Below, one piece after another: positions 39,146 through 47,394 of a stretch of DNA of 64,000 nt; position 1 is the stretch's first letter, and every line of letters starts with the position of its first letter. The DNA is taken from the NCBI GenBank assembly GCA_003612405.1, contig RAYR01000003.1, positions 1-64,000 on the forward strand, given 5' to 3'. The notes under the pieces were generated by a model. That model had not been told where the DNA came from, did no database searches, and saw nothing but the letters and a program-made list of their open reading frames with translations. The stretch is from a bacterium 0.1xD8-71 (GTDB lineage Bacteria > Bacillota > Clostridia > Lachnospirales > Lachnospiraceae). Both the position numbers and the translations under genes were made by a program.

Positions 39146-39373
39146 ATGCGTTGGATACCATTACAGAATATAAACAGCAGAAAATGGGTGTTGTGTGTCC
39201 TCTATGATGACTGTATGTCGTATGACGTCACATTAATAGAGTCGGAGCATGTAGAGAGGATTCTCTCCTATGCGTCCTATATGAATGATGGTGTTACAGA
39301 CAACATTGATCCTGCCACACTTGTGCGTTTGCAGAAACTGAAAAAACGCATTATTGACAAACACAGCGATTGA
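39146..39373 (+). CDS. Small conserved-looking protein, function unknown
   Basis: 75 residues with an AGGTGG site before the ATG. Soluble, no signal peptide, with two helices predicted in the second half (ESEHVERILSYASYM and PATLVRLQKLKKRIIDKH). No family recognised. It lies 109 bp after the glycan cluster and its stop is 4 bp from the convergent gene on the - strand. Confidence 0.6.
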   Translation: MRWIPLQNINSRKWVLCVLYDDCMSYDVTLIESEHVERILSYASYMNDGVTDNIDPATLVRLQKLKKRIIDKHSD

Positions 39374-39377
39374 ATTG

Positions 39378-40079
39378 TCAGGTCAGAAATTCTTTCAGTA
39401 AAAGTTCCAGTTCCTCGGCTTCCGATGATGTGAAAGCCGGGGAATTTTTCATGTCCTCTTCCTTATGTTCTGAAAGAGAAATATCGGGAAGTATGATGGG
39501 TTTGTCCTTTTGTTCCGGTTCTTCGGAAACATCCGTCTGGATCATGCGCATATCCAGCTGCGTCTGCTCCAGACGGCTGGCCAGATGATTTTCCAGATAG
39601 TCCACCAGATTGGTGCGCAGTACCTTTATCTTTCCGGGAATATCCACCAGGGAAGAAACCGCAAAGTAACTGTATAAGCCCAGAAAGCTGATCAGATAAA
39701 AAGGTGCGATCTGAAAGAAATCCTCATCGTGGATGATCCCCTGGCAGGCGCCGATTCCTGCCACAAGTACGGCAAGAAGCATAAGCTGGCCGGCTATATG
39801 CCTTAGATAAGATAAGGGCAGACGTCCCACTTTAATCTGATTAATAAACTTGTCCACAAAAACAGGTACGTTGGGAACACTCTCATGAAGCTGACGGCAG
39901 CTTGTAAACTTTAATTTTAGTTTCTGTAAAGTCCTGTTAGTGGTGGTGGACATATTTTCAGTTTCCCAGATTAATTTATGGTATATCACTCCGCTCACAA
40001 TCTGGCATATGATACTAAGAGAAAGAAGTACCAGAATGGCGAGCATGAAATTTCTGTGTCTGAAAAAAAGTGCGAGCAT
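39378..40079 (-). CDS. Membrane protein of unknown function
   Basis: 233 residues with an N-terminal helix (residues 8-34) and a second helical pair around residues 105-150. The cytoplasmic tail of about 70 residues is acidic and charged (EEPEQKDKP, SLSEHKEEDMKNSP). A conserved-looking arginine/lysine segment precedes the first helix pair (TLQKLKLKFTSCRQLHESVPN). No family recognised. It is monocistronic on the - strand. Confidence 0.65.
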   Translation of the reverse strand: MLALFFRHRNFMLAILVLLSLSIICQIVSGVIYHKLIWETENMSTTTNRTLQKLKLKFTSCRQLHESVPNVPVFVDKFINQIKVGRLPLSYLRHIAGQLMLLAVLVAGIGACQGIIHDEDFFQIAPFYLISFLGLYSYFAVSSLVDIPGKIKVLRTNLVDYLENHLASRLEQTQLDMRMIQTDVSEEPEQKDKPIILPDISLSEHKEEDMKNSPAFTSSEAEELELLLKEFLT

Positions 40080-40323
40080 AATTTATAATACCTTTCGCTA
40101 TCATAACAACAGGGTGCATACTTATATTATATTGCAATCTGCGCAGGGAAAAAGACGTAAGGCATCGACAGATTCCGCGCAGTCTCTGTGACAGGGATGG
40201 TGTTTGAAGAACAGCATAAATAAGGGTACTGGAAAGTGGCGGGAAACTGTGGTATAGTAGAAACGTTAGAGAAAAAGGAATTTATCATGAAAATCTGGAG
40301 AGCATGAATAGGAGGGAGAAGCT

Positions 40324-40566
40324 ATGATCTATCGACCCAAAGGAGTCTGTTCTAACACAATAGATGTTGAAGTGGAGGACGGTGTCATCAAGTCTGTAGA
40401 ATTTACAGGAGGATGCAACGGGAATCTGCAAGGGATTTCACGACTGGTTGCCGGTATGAAGGTAGAAGATGCAATAGACAGGCTGAAAGGCATCAAGTGT
40501 GGATTTAAAAGTACTTCCTGTCCGGATCAGCTGGCCTGTGCATTACAGGAAATCATGAATGACTAG
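40324..40566 (+). CDS. TSCPD-domain protein (TIGR03905-type)
   Basis: An 80-residue protein with the TSCPD motif at its C-terminus (FKSTSCPDQLACALQEI) and the preceding GGCNGNLQGISRLVAGM segment. The same domain caps some B12-dependent ribonucleotide reductases; free-standing versions are common in clostridia and of unknown role. Cysteines in VCSN, GGCNG and TSCPD may bind metal. GGAGGG precedes the ATG. It lies 14 bp before murG, so the two are probably co-transcribed. Confidence 0.88.
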   Translation: MIYRPKGVCSNTIDVEVEDGVIKSVEFTGGCNGNLQGISRLVAGMKVEDAIDRLKGIKCGFKSTSCPDQLACALQEIMND

Positions 40567-40580
40567 GAGGGTTCTTTCTT

Positions 40581-41657
40581 ATGGGCAGTAAGAAGATTGT
40601 ACTTACCGGCGGCGGTACAGCCGGGCATGTAACCCCGAATATGGCGTTGATACCAAGACTTAAAGAACTGGATTATGAGATTGTTTATATAGGGTCTTAT
40701 GACGGGATAGAAAAAAAACTGATTGAGGATTTTGATATTCCTTATTATGGAATTGCCACAGGTAAATTCAGAAGATATTTTGACCCTAAGAATTTTTCGG
40801 ACCCCTTCCGCGTGATCAAAGGAATGGGAGAAGCCAGGAAATATTTGAAAGAGATCAAGCCGGATGTTCTTTTCTCCAAAGGTGGGTTTGTCAGCGTACC
40901 TGTGGTGCGGGCGGCCGCTTCCCTGGGGATTCCCTGTATTATCCACGAGTCGGACATGACACCAGGGCTGGCAAATAAACTTTGTATTCCGGTGGCCAAG
41001 AAAGTATGTTGTAACTTCCCGGAGACATTTAAACTCTTACCTGCCACGAAGGCAGTGCTGACAGGTTCTCCAATCCGGAAAGAACTGGCGGCGGGCAATA
41101 AAGAAGCAGCATATAAACTCTGTGGTTTCGATGCTTCCAAGCCGGTAATCATGGTAGTGGGCGGAAGCCTTGGTTCTGCGGCGATCAACCAGGCGGTCAG
41201 AGACGTTCTGCCGGAACTTCTGAAAGATTTCCAGGTGGTACATCTGTGCGGTAAGGAAAAAGTGGATAACCTGCTTCTTACCACATCCGGTTATAAACAG
41301 TTTGAGTATGTGAAATCAGAGATGAAAGATATCTTTGCCATGGCGGATATTGTGATTTCCCGCGCCGGCGCCAATGCCATCAGCGAGATTCTGGCCCTCA
41401 AGAAACCCAATATCCTGATCCCGCTTCCTTCGGGCAGCAGCAGGGGAGATCAGCTTCTTAACGCCAGCTCCTTTGAGTCACAGGGATTCAGTATCGTGAT
41501 TGACGAAGACGATCTGACTAATAAACTGTTCCTTGAGAAGATACAGGAACTTTACTTTAACAGATTCACCTATATTGATGCCATGAGCAAAAGCAGCCAA
41601 AGAGATGCCATTGGCACGATTATCGGATTGATTGAAAAGGAAGTAAATGTAGAATAA
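40581..41657 (+). CDS. murG: Lipid II synthase MurG
   Basis: Adds GlcNAc to lipid I to form lipid II on the inner face of the membrane during peptidoglycan synthesis. GT-B features are clear: the N-terminal GGGTAGHVTPN loop, the HESDMTPGLANK segment, the GGSLGSAAIN loop opening the second domain, and the UDP-binding ISRAGANAISE...P region. The length of 358 residues is normal. It stands apart from a dcw cluster, as often happens in this group. An AGGAGG site lies upstream and a strong terminator follows. Confidence 0.96.
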   Translation: MGSKKIVLTGGGTAGHVTPNMALIPRLKELDYEIVYIGSYDGIEKKLIEDFDIPYYGIATGKFRRYFDPKNFSDPFRVIKGMGEARKYLKEIKPDVLFSKGGFVSVPVVRAAASLGIPCIIHESDMTPGLANKLCIPVAKKVCCNFPETFKLLPATKAVLTGSPIRKELAAGNKEAAYKLCGFDASKPVIMVVGGSLGSAAINQAVRDVLPELLKDFQVVHLCGKEKVDNLLLTTSGYKQFEYVKSEMKDIFAMADIVISRAGANAISEILALKKPNILIPLPSGSSRGDQLLNASSFESQGFSIVIDEDDLTNKLFLEKIQELYFNRFTYIDAMSKSSQRDAIGTIIGLIEKEVNVE

Positions 41658-41662
41658 TAGTG

Positions 41663-41686
41663 AAGCCAGGCAAAGCCTGGCTTTTA
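41663..41686 (+). terminator. Terminator after murG
   Basis: AAGCCAGGC (41663-41671) and GCCTGGCTT (41675-41683) form a 9-bp stem with a 3-nt loop, followed by a short T-run. Confidence 0.85.
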
Positions 41687-41706
41687 TAACATAATACAGA
41701 GGGAAA

Positions 41707-42261
41707 ATGAGACAGGTTAAAGTAGTAACAACATGGATGTTTCTTTGCATGATGTTGTCAGTACTTTATTATGGAACAGTGGAGGCCATGGAAGAGACTA
41801 CTTATGGATATTCGGAAGTGTCCCTGTCCGATGTTCGCCAGCAGTTTCTGGAAAAGTACCGGCAGAAGCAAGAACTCATGAAATACAGGGATATCGGGCA
41901 GGCAGACTGGCCATTGGTGGATTCCGTGCAGATGATTTATGAGAAACATTATCAGGATGATCCTGACAGTTTATCTGTGCCTTATTGTACTTATAATGCC
42001 AAAGGCAATTTCTATGCAGAGGTGGTGGACAAGAGTCATGCCCGGATTGTGTTGGTATATAACGGCGTGTCGGAGAACGGGAAGTGTTATTTGTTTGTGG
42101 CTGAGGAAGAGCACTTTGATACAGAAGGCTCTATGCTTGATAATACCAGTTTGTTGGAATTTTATGCGGTGAATGTGGAAGAAGGAAAAGTCTATGAGGC
42201 ACATAAGACTACCTGGGGCGGGGCAGAATCCCAGGAGTACCGGGAAGCGACCAGGGAGTGA
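41707..42261 (+). CDS. Exported protein of unknown function
   Basis: 184 residues with an N-terminal signal peptide (MRQVKVVTTWMFLCMMLSVLYYG...A, cleavage near residue 28). The mature part is acidic and aromatic and probably secreted or wall-associated. No lipobox, membrane tail or sorting motif. No family recognised. A terminator precedes it, so it probably has its own promoter, though none is convincing. Confidence 0.7.
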   Translation: MRQVKVVTTWMFLCMMLSVLYYGTVEAMEETTYGYSEVSLSDVRQQFLEKYRQKQELMKYRDIGQADWPLVDSVQMIYEKHYQDDPDSLSVPYCTYNAKGNFYAEVVDKSHARIVLVYNGVSENGKCYLFVAEEEHFDTEGSMLDNTSLLEFYAVNVEEGKVYEAHKTTWGGAESQEYREATRE

Positions 42262-42284
42262 GGGAAGAACCCGCCCAAACCCTC

Positions 42285-42313
42285 TTGAAAAACCAAACTG
42301 TCAATGCTACACT
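42285..42313 (+). promoter_or_regulatory. Promoter for pgi
   Basis: TTGAAA (42285-42290), exactly 17 bp, then TACACT (42308-42313), about 43 bp before the pgi start. Confidence 0.6.
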
Positions 42314-42355
42314 TAGGAAAGAAAGCACGGCCAGAAATAAAGAAGATAGGAGAAA

Positions 42356-43708
42356 ATGAAAATGAGCAAAGTGACATTTGACTATTCTAAAGCGGCACCG
42401 TTTATTAAGGACAATGAAGTGGAGTCCATGAAGAAACTTGCCCTGGATGCAAAAGAACTGTTGGTGAGTAAGACAGGCGCAGGCAATGATTTCCTGGGAT
42501 GGATTGATCTGCCGGTGGATTACGACAAAGAGGAATTTGCCAGGATTAAGAAAGCAGCGGCAAAGATTCAGAGCGATTCCGAAGTGCTTCTGGTAATCGG
42601 TATCGGCGGTTCCTATCTGGGAGCGAGAGCGGCGATTGAGTTCTTACGCCACAGCTTCTATAATGTGGTGGACAAGTCTGTGAGAAAGACACCAGAGATT
42701 TATTTTGTGGGTAATTCCATCAGCTCCACTTACATTAAGCATCTCATTGATGTGATTGGGGACAGGGATTTCTCCATCAATATGATTTCCAAGTCCGGTA
42801 CGACCACGGAACCTGCCATTGCTTTCCGTGTATTTAAGGAGATGGCGGAGAAGAAATACGGCAAAGAGGGCGCAGCCAAGAGAATATATGCCACCACGGA
42901 TAAGGCAAGAGGATCTCTTAAGAACCTTGCTACAGAAGAAGGCTATGAGTCCTTTGTGGTTCCGGATGATGTGGGAGGACGGTTCTCTGTTCTCACAGCT
43001 GTTGGTTTACTGCCTATTGCCGTATCCGGTGCAGACATTGACAAGCTGATGGAAGGTGCGGCAGAAGGCAGAAAGATGGCATTGGAAGCTCCCTTTGAGG
43101 AGAATGACGCGGTGAAATATGCGGCTTTGCGCAATATCTTATTGAGAAAAGGCAAAGCAATTGAGATTCTGGCAAACTATGAGCCCAGCGTGCATTTTGT
43201 ATCTGAGTGGTGGAAACAGCTTTACGGCGAGTCTGAAGGAAAAGACCAGAAGGGAATCTTCCCGGCAAGCGTGGATCTGACCACAGATCTGCACTCCATG
43301 GGACAGTTTATTCAGGACGGTTCCAGGACTATGTTTGAGACGGTTATTAATATTGAGACCAGCAGGGAAGAGATTCTGATTGGCGAGGAACCGGTAGATC
43401 TGGACGGTCTTAATTATCTGGCAGGCAAGAGTGTTGATTTTGTGAACAAGAGTGCCATGAACGGCACCATTCTTGCGCATACCGACGGTCAGGTGCCTAA
43501 TTTCATGGTCACGATTCCGGAAGTCAATGAGTTCTATCTGGGCGAGCTGTTCTATTTCTTTGAGTTTGCATGCGGTGTCAGCGGTTATCTGTTGGGAGTA
43601 AATCCTTTCAATCAGCCGGGCGTGGAGAGTTATAAGAAGAACATGTTTGCTCTGCTTGGCAAGCCGGGATATGAGGCACAGAGAGAAGAGCTTTTGAAGA
43701 GATTGTAA
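42356..43708 (+). CDS. pgi: Glucose-6-phosphate isomerase
   Basis: Interconverts glucose-6-phosphate and fructose-6-phosphate in glycolysis. SIS-domain signatures are present: [28 protein letters not shown], and the C-terminal [11 protein letters not shown] with the catalytic region. The length of 450 residues matches the short Gram-positive type. Two in-frame ATGs (42356 and 42362) lie close to AGGAG; either could be used. It would also feed on fructose-6-phosphate from the fructokinase encoded at 24 kb. A strong bidirectional terminator follows. Confidence 0.97.
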   Translation: MKMSKVTFDYSKAAPFIKDNEVESMKKLALDAKELLVSKTGAGNDFLGWIDLPVDYDKEEFARIKKAAAKIQSDSEVLLVIGIGGSYLGARAAIEFLRHSFYNVVDKSVRKTPEIYFVGNSISSTYIKHLIDVIGDRDFSINMISKSGTTTEPAIAFRVFKEMAEKKYGKEGAAKRIYATTDKARGSLKNLATEEGYESFVVPDDVGGRFSVLTAVGLLPIAVSGADIDKLMEGAAEGRKMALEAPFEENDAVKYAALRNILLRKGKAIEILANYEPSVHFVSEWWKQLYGESEGKDQKGIFPASVDLTTDLHSMGQFIQDGSRTMFETVINIETSREEILIGEEPVDLDGLNYLAGKSVDFVNKSAMNGTILAHTDGQVPNFMVTIPEVNEFYLGELFYFFEFACGVSGYLLGVNPFNQPGVESYKKNMFALLGKPGYEAQREELLKRL

Positions 43709-43713
43709 AAGAA

Positions 43714-44340
43714 TTACGATAAGAAAGATAAAAAGGCAGTTCCGTTTCCTATGGGCGGAGTTGCCTTTTTACTGTTTTTTGAAATTTGTGTTTTGCTTTT
43801 CCTGCATCTAAACGCTGCCATACCCTCAACAGCCTTTATTTTCGCTTTCTTATACATAGTTTTCAGCCGTTCCTCAAGACTTTCAGCCGTTTCGTAGGGC
43901 GGTGTAAAATATCCCTTCGGTGTATAAATTTTTTCTATGAACCAATCGGTTCTTTTGTTTTCACCTTTCACATAAAAACAGCCGCAAAAAATCCCGCCGG
44001 GTTTAAGGACGCGGTAAATTTCACGGTAAGCCGCTTCTTTGTCTGGAAAGGCATGGAAGCCGTTCAGCGATAATACCAGGTTAAAGCTATTGTCATCAAA
44101 TGGCAGATGCCCCACATCTTCCTGCATAAAACGGACATTTTGGATACCACGTTTTACTGCCTGCCGTTTTGCCCGTTCCATCATGTCCGGAGAGTAATCC
44201 AGACAGGTGATATCCGCATCCGGCAATGTTTCGTATACCGGCATGGTCAGAATACCTGTACCTACAGGCACCTCCAGCATACAGCCCGAAAATCCCTGTG
44301 GGATACCGGATAATGCCAGTCTCAGGTAATGATCATCTGA
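43714..44340 (-). pseudogene. Truncated class I SAM methyltransferase
   Basis: The frame keeps the SAM-binding core: LEVPVGTGILTMPVY (motif I), CLDYSPDMMERAKRQA, DVGHLPFDDNSFNLVLSLNGFH and LKPGGIFCG. This resembles small-molecule (ubiE/COQ5-like) methyltransferases. The first ATG is right at motif I, and homologous-looking sequence (DDHYLRLALSGIPQGFSG) continues upstream without a start codon before ending near 44340, so the N-terminal ~40-60 residues are missing. The C-terminus reads through the pgi terminator. It is therefore most likely a pseudogene. Confidence 0.75.
43728..43771. terminator. Bidirectional terminator after pgi
   Basis: AAAAAGGCA-TTCCG and CGGAG-TTGCCTTTTT arms form a long hairpin with T-runs on both sides, between pgi (+) and the methyltransferase remnant (-). 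The remnant's reading frame runs through this hairpin, which suggests its natural end is lost. Confidence 0.8.
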
Positions 44341-44409
44341 GAAAATATAAATGCAGTATGTTACTTTTATTAGCCTTCATACGTGTTACAGGCAGAGGAG
44401 GTGAAATAC

Positions 44410-44560
44410 ATGGATATCGAGAACGACATAAGAGAAGTGGTCATAAAATACAGCGATATGCTCTATAAAATCTGCATTGTCATACTGTGCAATGAACAGG
44501 ATGTGCAGGATGCCATTTAGGATACCTTTTGCAGATATTGGGAAAAAGGCACTGAAGACG
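44410..44560 (+). pseudogene. ECF sigma factor remnant
   Basis: A good GAGGTG site precedes ATG 44410. The 36 residues from MDIENDIREVV to QDVQDAI match region 2 of ECF sigma factors (a YSDMLYKICIVILCNEQDVQDA core), then a TAG at 44518 replaces the expected Gln (CAG to TAG). In frame beyond the stop, DTFCRYWEK continues the same region. After about 15 codons the match is lost to unrelated sequence, and region 4 is absent. A point stop and a deletion have both hit this gene. Confidence 0.75.
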
Positions 44561-44584
44561 GATCTAGGTGCAAAAGGGAAGGGA

Positions 44585-44797
44585 ATGAAATTACGCCTAT
44601 GGGAGGAACGTTATGGATGGAAAATAGATTTATGTGTAGCGGATTGGAGTGGGATTAGGGAGAAAGACAGGGGAGAAATCGGCTATTATATGCAGTTTGA
44701 TTATGGTGATGATTCGGATGACTGGACGAGTTATCATTGTACGGTCAATGTCGTGGATGGCAGTATTTTGGAGGCTTATATTGGATACCTAATTTAA
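44585..44797 (+). pseudogene. C-terminal fragment of an unidentified protein
   Basis: A 70-residue frame (MKLRLWEERYGWKIDL..., ending DGSILEAYIGYLI) lies in another frame right after the sigma remnant. The tail looks like a complete domain end (YGDDSDDWTSYHCTVNVVDGSILEA). There is no signal or partner domain, and the frame continues upstream without clear homology. By analogy with the transporter scar at 22 kb, it is probably the 3' end of a gene once downstream of the sigma gene, brought close by deletion. It could still be translated from a GGGAAGGG site. Confidence 0.45.
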
Positions 44798-44805
44798 GAT
44801 ATATA

Positions 44806-44814
44806 TGGTATAAT
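44806..44814 (+). promoter_or_regulatory. Extended -10 promoter
   Basis: TGG followed by a perfect TATAAT (44809-44814) forms an extended -10 about 35 bp before the small lipoprotein gene. No good -35 box is seen. Confidence 0.5.
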
Positions 44815-44849
44815 CTAAATATATTAAACATATTGGGGGATAAAAGAAT

Positions 44850-45164
44850 ATGAAAAAATTTAAATTATTCGTTATAAGCGCATTGCTATTATGTTCATTG
44901 TCGGCCTGTAAAAAGCAGGAAGATTCCACACAGGCGGCAGAGGTTTTTGAAGCGGTTGTATTGGAAGTATCCGCCAATTCCATTCTGGTAGAGCCGGTTA
45001 CCGGCTCACCGGAACTGAATTCTTCAGACCAATTTAATATACCGGGCGAGGATGGGATGGAACTGTATGTTGGCGACAAAGTAGAGATTGAATATAATGG
45101 GGAGATTTTGGAGACTTACCCGGCACAATTAGGAGAAGTATATAAAATTACATTATTGGAATAA
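44850..45164 (+). CDS. Small lipoprotein (DUF3221-like)
   Basis: 104 residues with a lipoprotein signal ending in LSAC (Cys at about residue 20), then a short beta-barrel-like domain with alternating hydrophobic strands: FEAVVLEVSANSILVEPV, VGDKVEIEYNG. This OB-like pattern fits DUF3221/YobA-type small lipoproteins, whose role is unknown. GGGGG precedes the ATG. An extended -10 promoter lies just upstream. Confidence 0.7.
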   Translation: MKKFKLFVISALLLCSLSACKKQEDSTQAAEVFEAVVLEVSANSILVEPVTGSPELNSSDQFNIPGEDGMELYVGDKVEIEYNGEILETYPAQLGEVYKITLLE

Positions 45165-45214
45165 GATAAAGAGTATTGTATCAGTATTATACTGATGATA
45201 GAAGGAGGATTCCA

Positions 45215-45679
45215 ATGACAGTAGAATATGCTCAGACAGCAGATATACCTTTATTGACAGAATTAAGACTGGCCTATTTGGAAGAGGATCACGGCAAGCT
45301 GAGCGAGGATGAGTTCGAGATTATCAGTCGGGATTTGCCGGGGTACTTTGAGAGAAACCTGAATCAGAACCTTTTTTGTTATCTGATAAGAGAGCAGGAA
45401 GAAATTGCAGCCTGTGCTTTTTTGCTGGTGGTTGAAAAGCCGATGAGTCCGGCGTTTATTACCGGCAGGACAGGGACAGTTTTAAATGTATACGCCAGAC
45501 CTGCCTGCCGTCATAAAGGGTATGCCAAACAGATCATGGAAAGATTGTTGGAAGATGCGGCCGAGAAAAAATTGAGTGTTGTGGAACTGAAATCTACAGA
45601 GGATGGATACCGGCTGTATCAATCTGTCGGGTTTGTGGATGATGTGACGGAATATCGTTTGATGAAGTGGTATAATTAA
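45215..45679 (+). CDS. GNAT-family N-acetyltransferase
   Basis: 154 residues from ATG 45215, with GAAGGAGG upstream; the frame runs 13 codons further without a site. The acetyl-CoA-binding motif reads VYARPACRHKGYAKQIMERLLEDA, followed by VVELKSTEDGYRLYQSVGF, standard for GNAT enzymes. The acceptor substrate is unknown. Free-standing, with no partner nearby. Confidence 0.9.
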   Translation: MTVEYAQTADIPLLTELRLAYLEEDHGKLSEDEFEIISRDLPGYFERNLNQNLFCYLIREQEEIAACAFLLVVEKPMSPAFITGRTGTVLNVYARPACRHKGYAKQIMERLLEDAAEKKLSVVELKSTEDGYRLYQSVGFVDDVTEYRLMKWYN

Positions 45680-45739
45680 ATGAACCATGAAACTGACGCT
45701 ATCTATGGATAATATATTGTCAAAGCACAGAATCCGCCA

Positions 45740-45768
45740 TTGAAATTGTGAGATAGATTATGTATAAT
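45740..45768 (+). promoter_or_regulatory. Promoter of putative antisense RNA
   Basis: TTGAAA (45740-45745), 17 bp, perfect TATAAT (45763-45768). It has no coding gene after it; a short transcript would run into the terminator at 45832-45880, facing the toxin gene. Confidence 0.7.
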
Positions 45769-45774
45769 ATGTTT

Positions 45775-45880
45775 AACAAGGGAGCCGATACGATAGATCA
45801 CACCTATCCGTTTCCGGCGAAAATATTAGTAAAAAATAGCACCTTTACTTTGTCAGAGCGGGGGTGCTATTTTTTATTTT
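45775..45880 (+). ncRNA. Putative type I antitoxin RNA (RatA-like)
   Basis: A roughly 100-nt transcript expected from the strong promoter at 45740-45768 to the hairpin terminator at 45832-45874. It overlaps the 3' end of the toxin frame on the other strand, the convergent arrangement known for TxpA/RatA in Bacillus. The exact ends are inferred from sequence only. Confidence 0.55.
45832..45880. terminator. Shared bidirectional terminator of the toxin-antitoxin pair
   Basis: AAAAATAGCACC (45832-45843) and GGTGCTATTTTT (45863-45874) are 12-bp exact arms, T-rich on both strands. It ends both the + strand RNA and the - strand toxin mRNA. Confidence 0.85.
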
Positions 45881-45950
45881 TCATATTCAGAATGGCTACG
45901 ACCAGTAATGCAAAAGTAAGTATAATTTGCAATTCTTCGTATGTATTCAC
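45867..45950 (-). CDS. Putative holin-like type I toxin peptide
   Basis: A 27-residue peptide, MNTYEELQIILTFALLVVAILNMKNKK: a short polar start (TYEELQ), one hydrophobic helix, and a basic tail. This is the layout of the 'putative holin-like toxin' family (TxpA/BsrG/YonT type) common in Firmicutes. The start is GTG at 45950, preceded by only a weak site; a 43-residue frame (45874-46005, AGGAG upstream) overlaps it in another frame and could couple translation or be chance. The stop codon lies inside the terminator stem. If active, it would insert in the membrane. Confidence 0.6.
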   Translation of the reverse strand: MNTYEELQIILTFALLVVAILNMKNKK

Positions 45951-46230
45951 ACCCTATCGGCTGTCCAGGTAAGCATATTATGTTGTCAATGTCCAGTGTT
46001 TCCATAACAACTCCTAGTATAACTATAACATAAAAAGATTTTAAATAAAACTGTTTTATGATAACAGACTATTGAGAAACTTTTAAGATATCCTTAATAC
46101 TGTCAAACTTCGGTTAAGACTATTGAGCTTCGGATAAAAATATGATAGTTTTAAGACATAAACTGTAAGAATTATTCTTAAGATAATTGTCATAATAACT
46201 GTATCAACAGAGAAAAGGATAGGTATACGG
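45951..46230. other. AT-rich intergenic region before the stator genes
   Basis: Holds the presumed promoter of the toxin mRNA (toward the left) and the leader of the stator operon (toward the right). Short direct repeats are visible: GACTATTGAG occurs twice (about 46067 and 46118), CTTCGG twice (about 46108 and 46128), and TTTTAAGA twice (about 46081 and 46149). They may be binding sites for a regulator. No gene seen. Confidence 0.4.
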
Positions 46231-47394
46231 ATGAAGAGTAGATTGTATTATGCACTGTATTTTTTATATGTCATTGTTGTGGCTTTTGTACTATATTTGA
46301 ATGGGGTATTTACCGGGGAGGAGATTTCCCTTGTAAACCTTTCAATCAATATCGGTTTTCTGATTATTATCGGAATTGTCTTTATCATATCTTCCGTCAG
46401 CTTTGGCCGGCTTAACAGGGTTACTTATGAACTGGAAGATGTTATGTTCCGGTTACAGAAGGAATATAAGGAGGCCGACGGAAAGAATCTCTGGGCAAAG
46501 TATAAAGACAATACGAAAGTTTTTGAGGAAGAGGTCTTGCAGGATGCGTTTGATAAATACCGTCTGCGGGTAAAAGCCACAAGAACCAAGCGGGGAGCTG
46601 CATCATCCTGTGATCTGGGAGAGTATATCAATGAGGATCTTCTGGACAGAACAGGCATGAGTTTCTTTAATTCCGGCGTTTCCGGGATGCTTACGGGTCT
46701 GGGGATTTTAGGAACGTTTCTTGGTCTGTCCATGGGGTTGGGGGCTTTTACCGGGGATGATATTTTTTCGATTTCTGATAATGTGGGTTCCCTGCTTTCC
46801 GGCATGAAGGTAGCTTTCCACACTTCGGTATATGGCATCTTTTTCTCCCTGGTGTTTAATATTGCCTATCGAAGCATTATGGCGGATGCATATGAGACAT
46901 TGAACGAATTTCTGAATGTATTTCGTCAGACGGCGCAGCCGGCTTCTTTGAAAGAGGACGATAATGCGGCGACAATGCTGGTATATCAGGCGGGAATAGC
47001 AAATTCTTTAAAGCAGATGATGGAAATGATGAAGGGCAATGCAATGGAACAGACGGCAGGTGTGGAGCGTATTGTAGATAAGTTTACTACGCAGATGCAG
47101 TCTGCTCTGGATACGGACTTTAAGAAACTGGGGAATACTCTGAAGGCAGCAGGAGAATCGCAGGCAGCCAGTGCCGTCAATGCGGCGGAAATGGTGGAAG
47201 CGGTTACAGCCTTGGTGGAGGTAAACCGTAACGTGCAGGAGGCTCTTGCAAAAGTCATGGAAAGGCAGGAGGTATTTGCGGGACAGATTGAGGAGCAGAA
47301 GAAAATGCTAGCAGACACATGCAGTGATATGAGTGATGAGATCAGCAGCCAGATATATACCTTTGAGCAGATGAGGAATTTGTATGAAAAATAG
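46231..47394 (+). CDS. ZorA/MotA/ExbB-like ion-channel stator protein
   Basis: 387 residues. Two N-terminal helices (about 7-25 and 36-56), a cytoplasmic region, then the conserved MotA/TolQ pair (SGMLTGLGILGTFLGLSMGLGAF near residue 150, and MKVAFHTSVYGIFFSLVFNIAYRSI near 195). A long helical C-terminal tail (residues 230-387) follows, as in ZorA. With the MotB-like partner it should form a proton- or sodium-driven 5:2 stator. The tail is much shorter than in Zorya ZorA, and no ZorC/ZorD is nearby. The downstream gene overlaps by 11 bp. Confidence 0.88.
   Translation: MKSRLYYALYFLYVIVVAFVLYLNGVFTGEEISLVNLSINIGFLIIIGIVFIISSVSFGRLNRVTYELEDVMFRLQKEYKEADGKNLWAKYKDNTKVFEEEVLQDAFDKYRLRVKATRTKRGAASSCDLGEYINEDLLDRTGMSFFNSGVSGMLTGLGILGTFLGLSMGLGAFTGDDIFSISDNVGSLLSGMKVAFHTSVYGIFFSLVFNIAYRSIMADAYETLNEFLNVFRQTAQPASLKEDDNAATMLVYQAGIANSLKQMMEMMKGNAMEQTAGVERIVDKFTTQMQSALDTDFKKLGNTLKAAGESQAASAVNAAEMVEAVTALVEVNRNVQEALAKVMERQEVFAGQIEEQKKMLADTCSDMSDEISSQIYTFEQMRNLYEK

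Noticed and set aside
40287-40306. Six-codon leader-like frame before the TSCPD gene
   Set aside because: Too short, without amino-acid repeats or an attenuator structure.
45760-45972. 70-residue + strand frame over the toxin-antitoxin region
   Set aside because: It runs through the terminator and the promoter of the antisense RNA, has no ribosome site, and the module explains the region better.
45874-46005. 43-residue - strand frame overlapping the toxin frame
   Set aside because: It has an AGGAG site but its product is not hydrophobic and has no known family; kept only as a note on the toxin entry.
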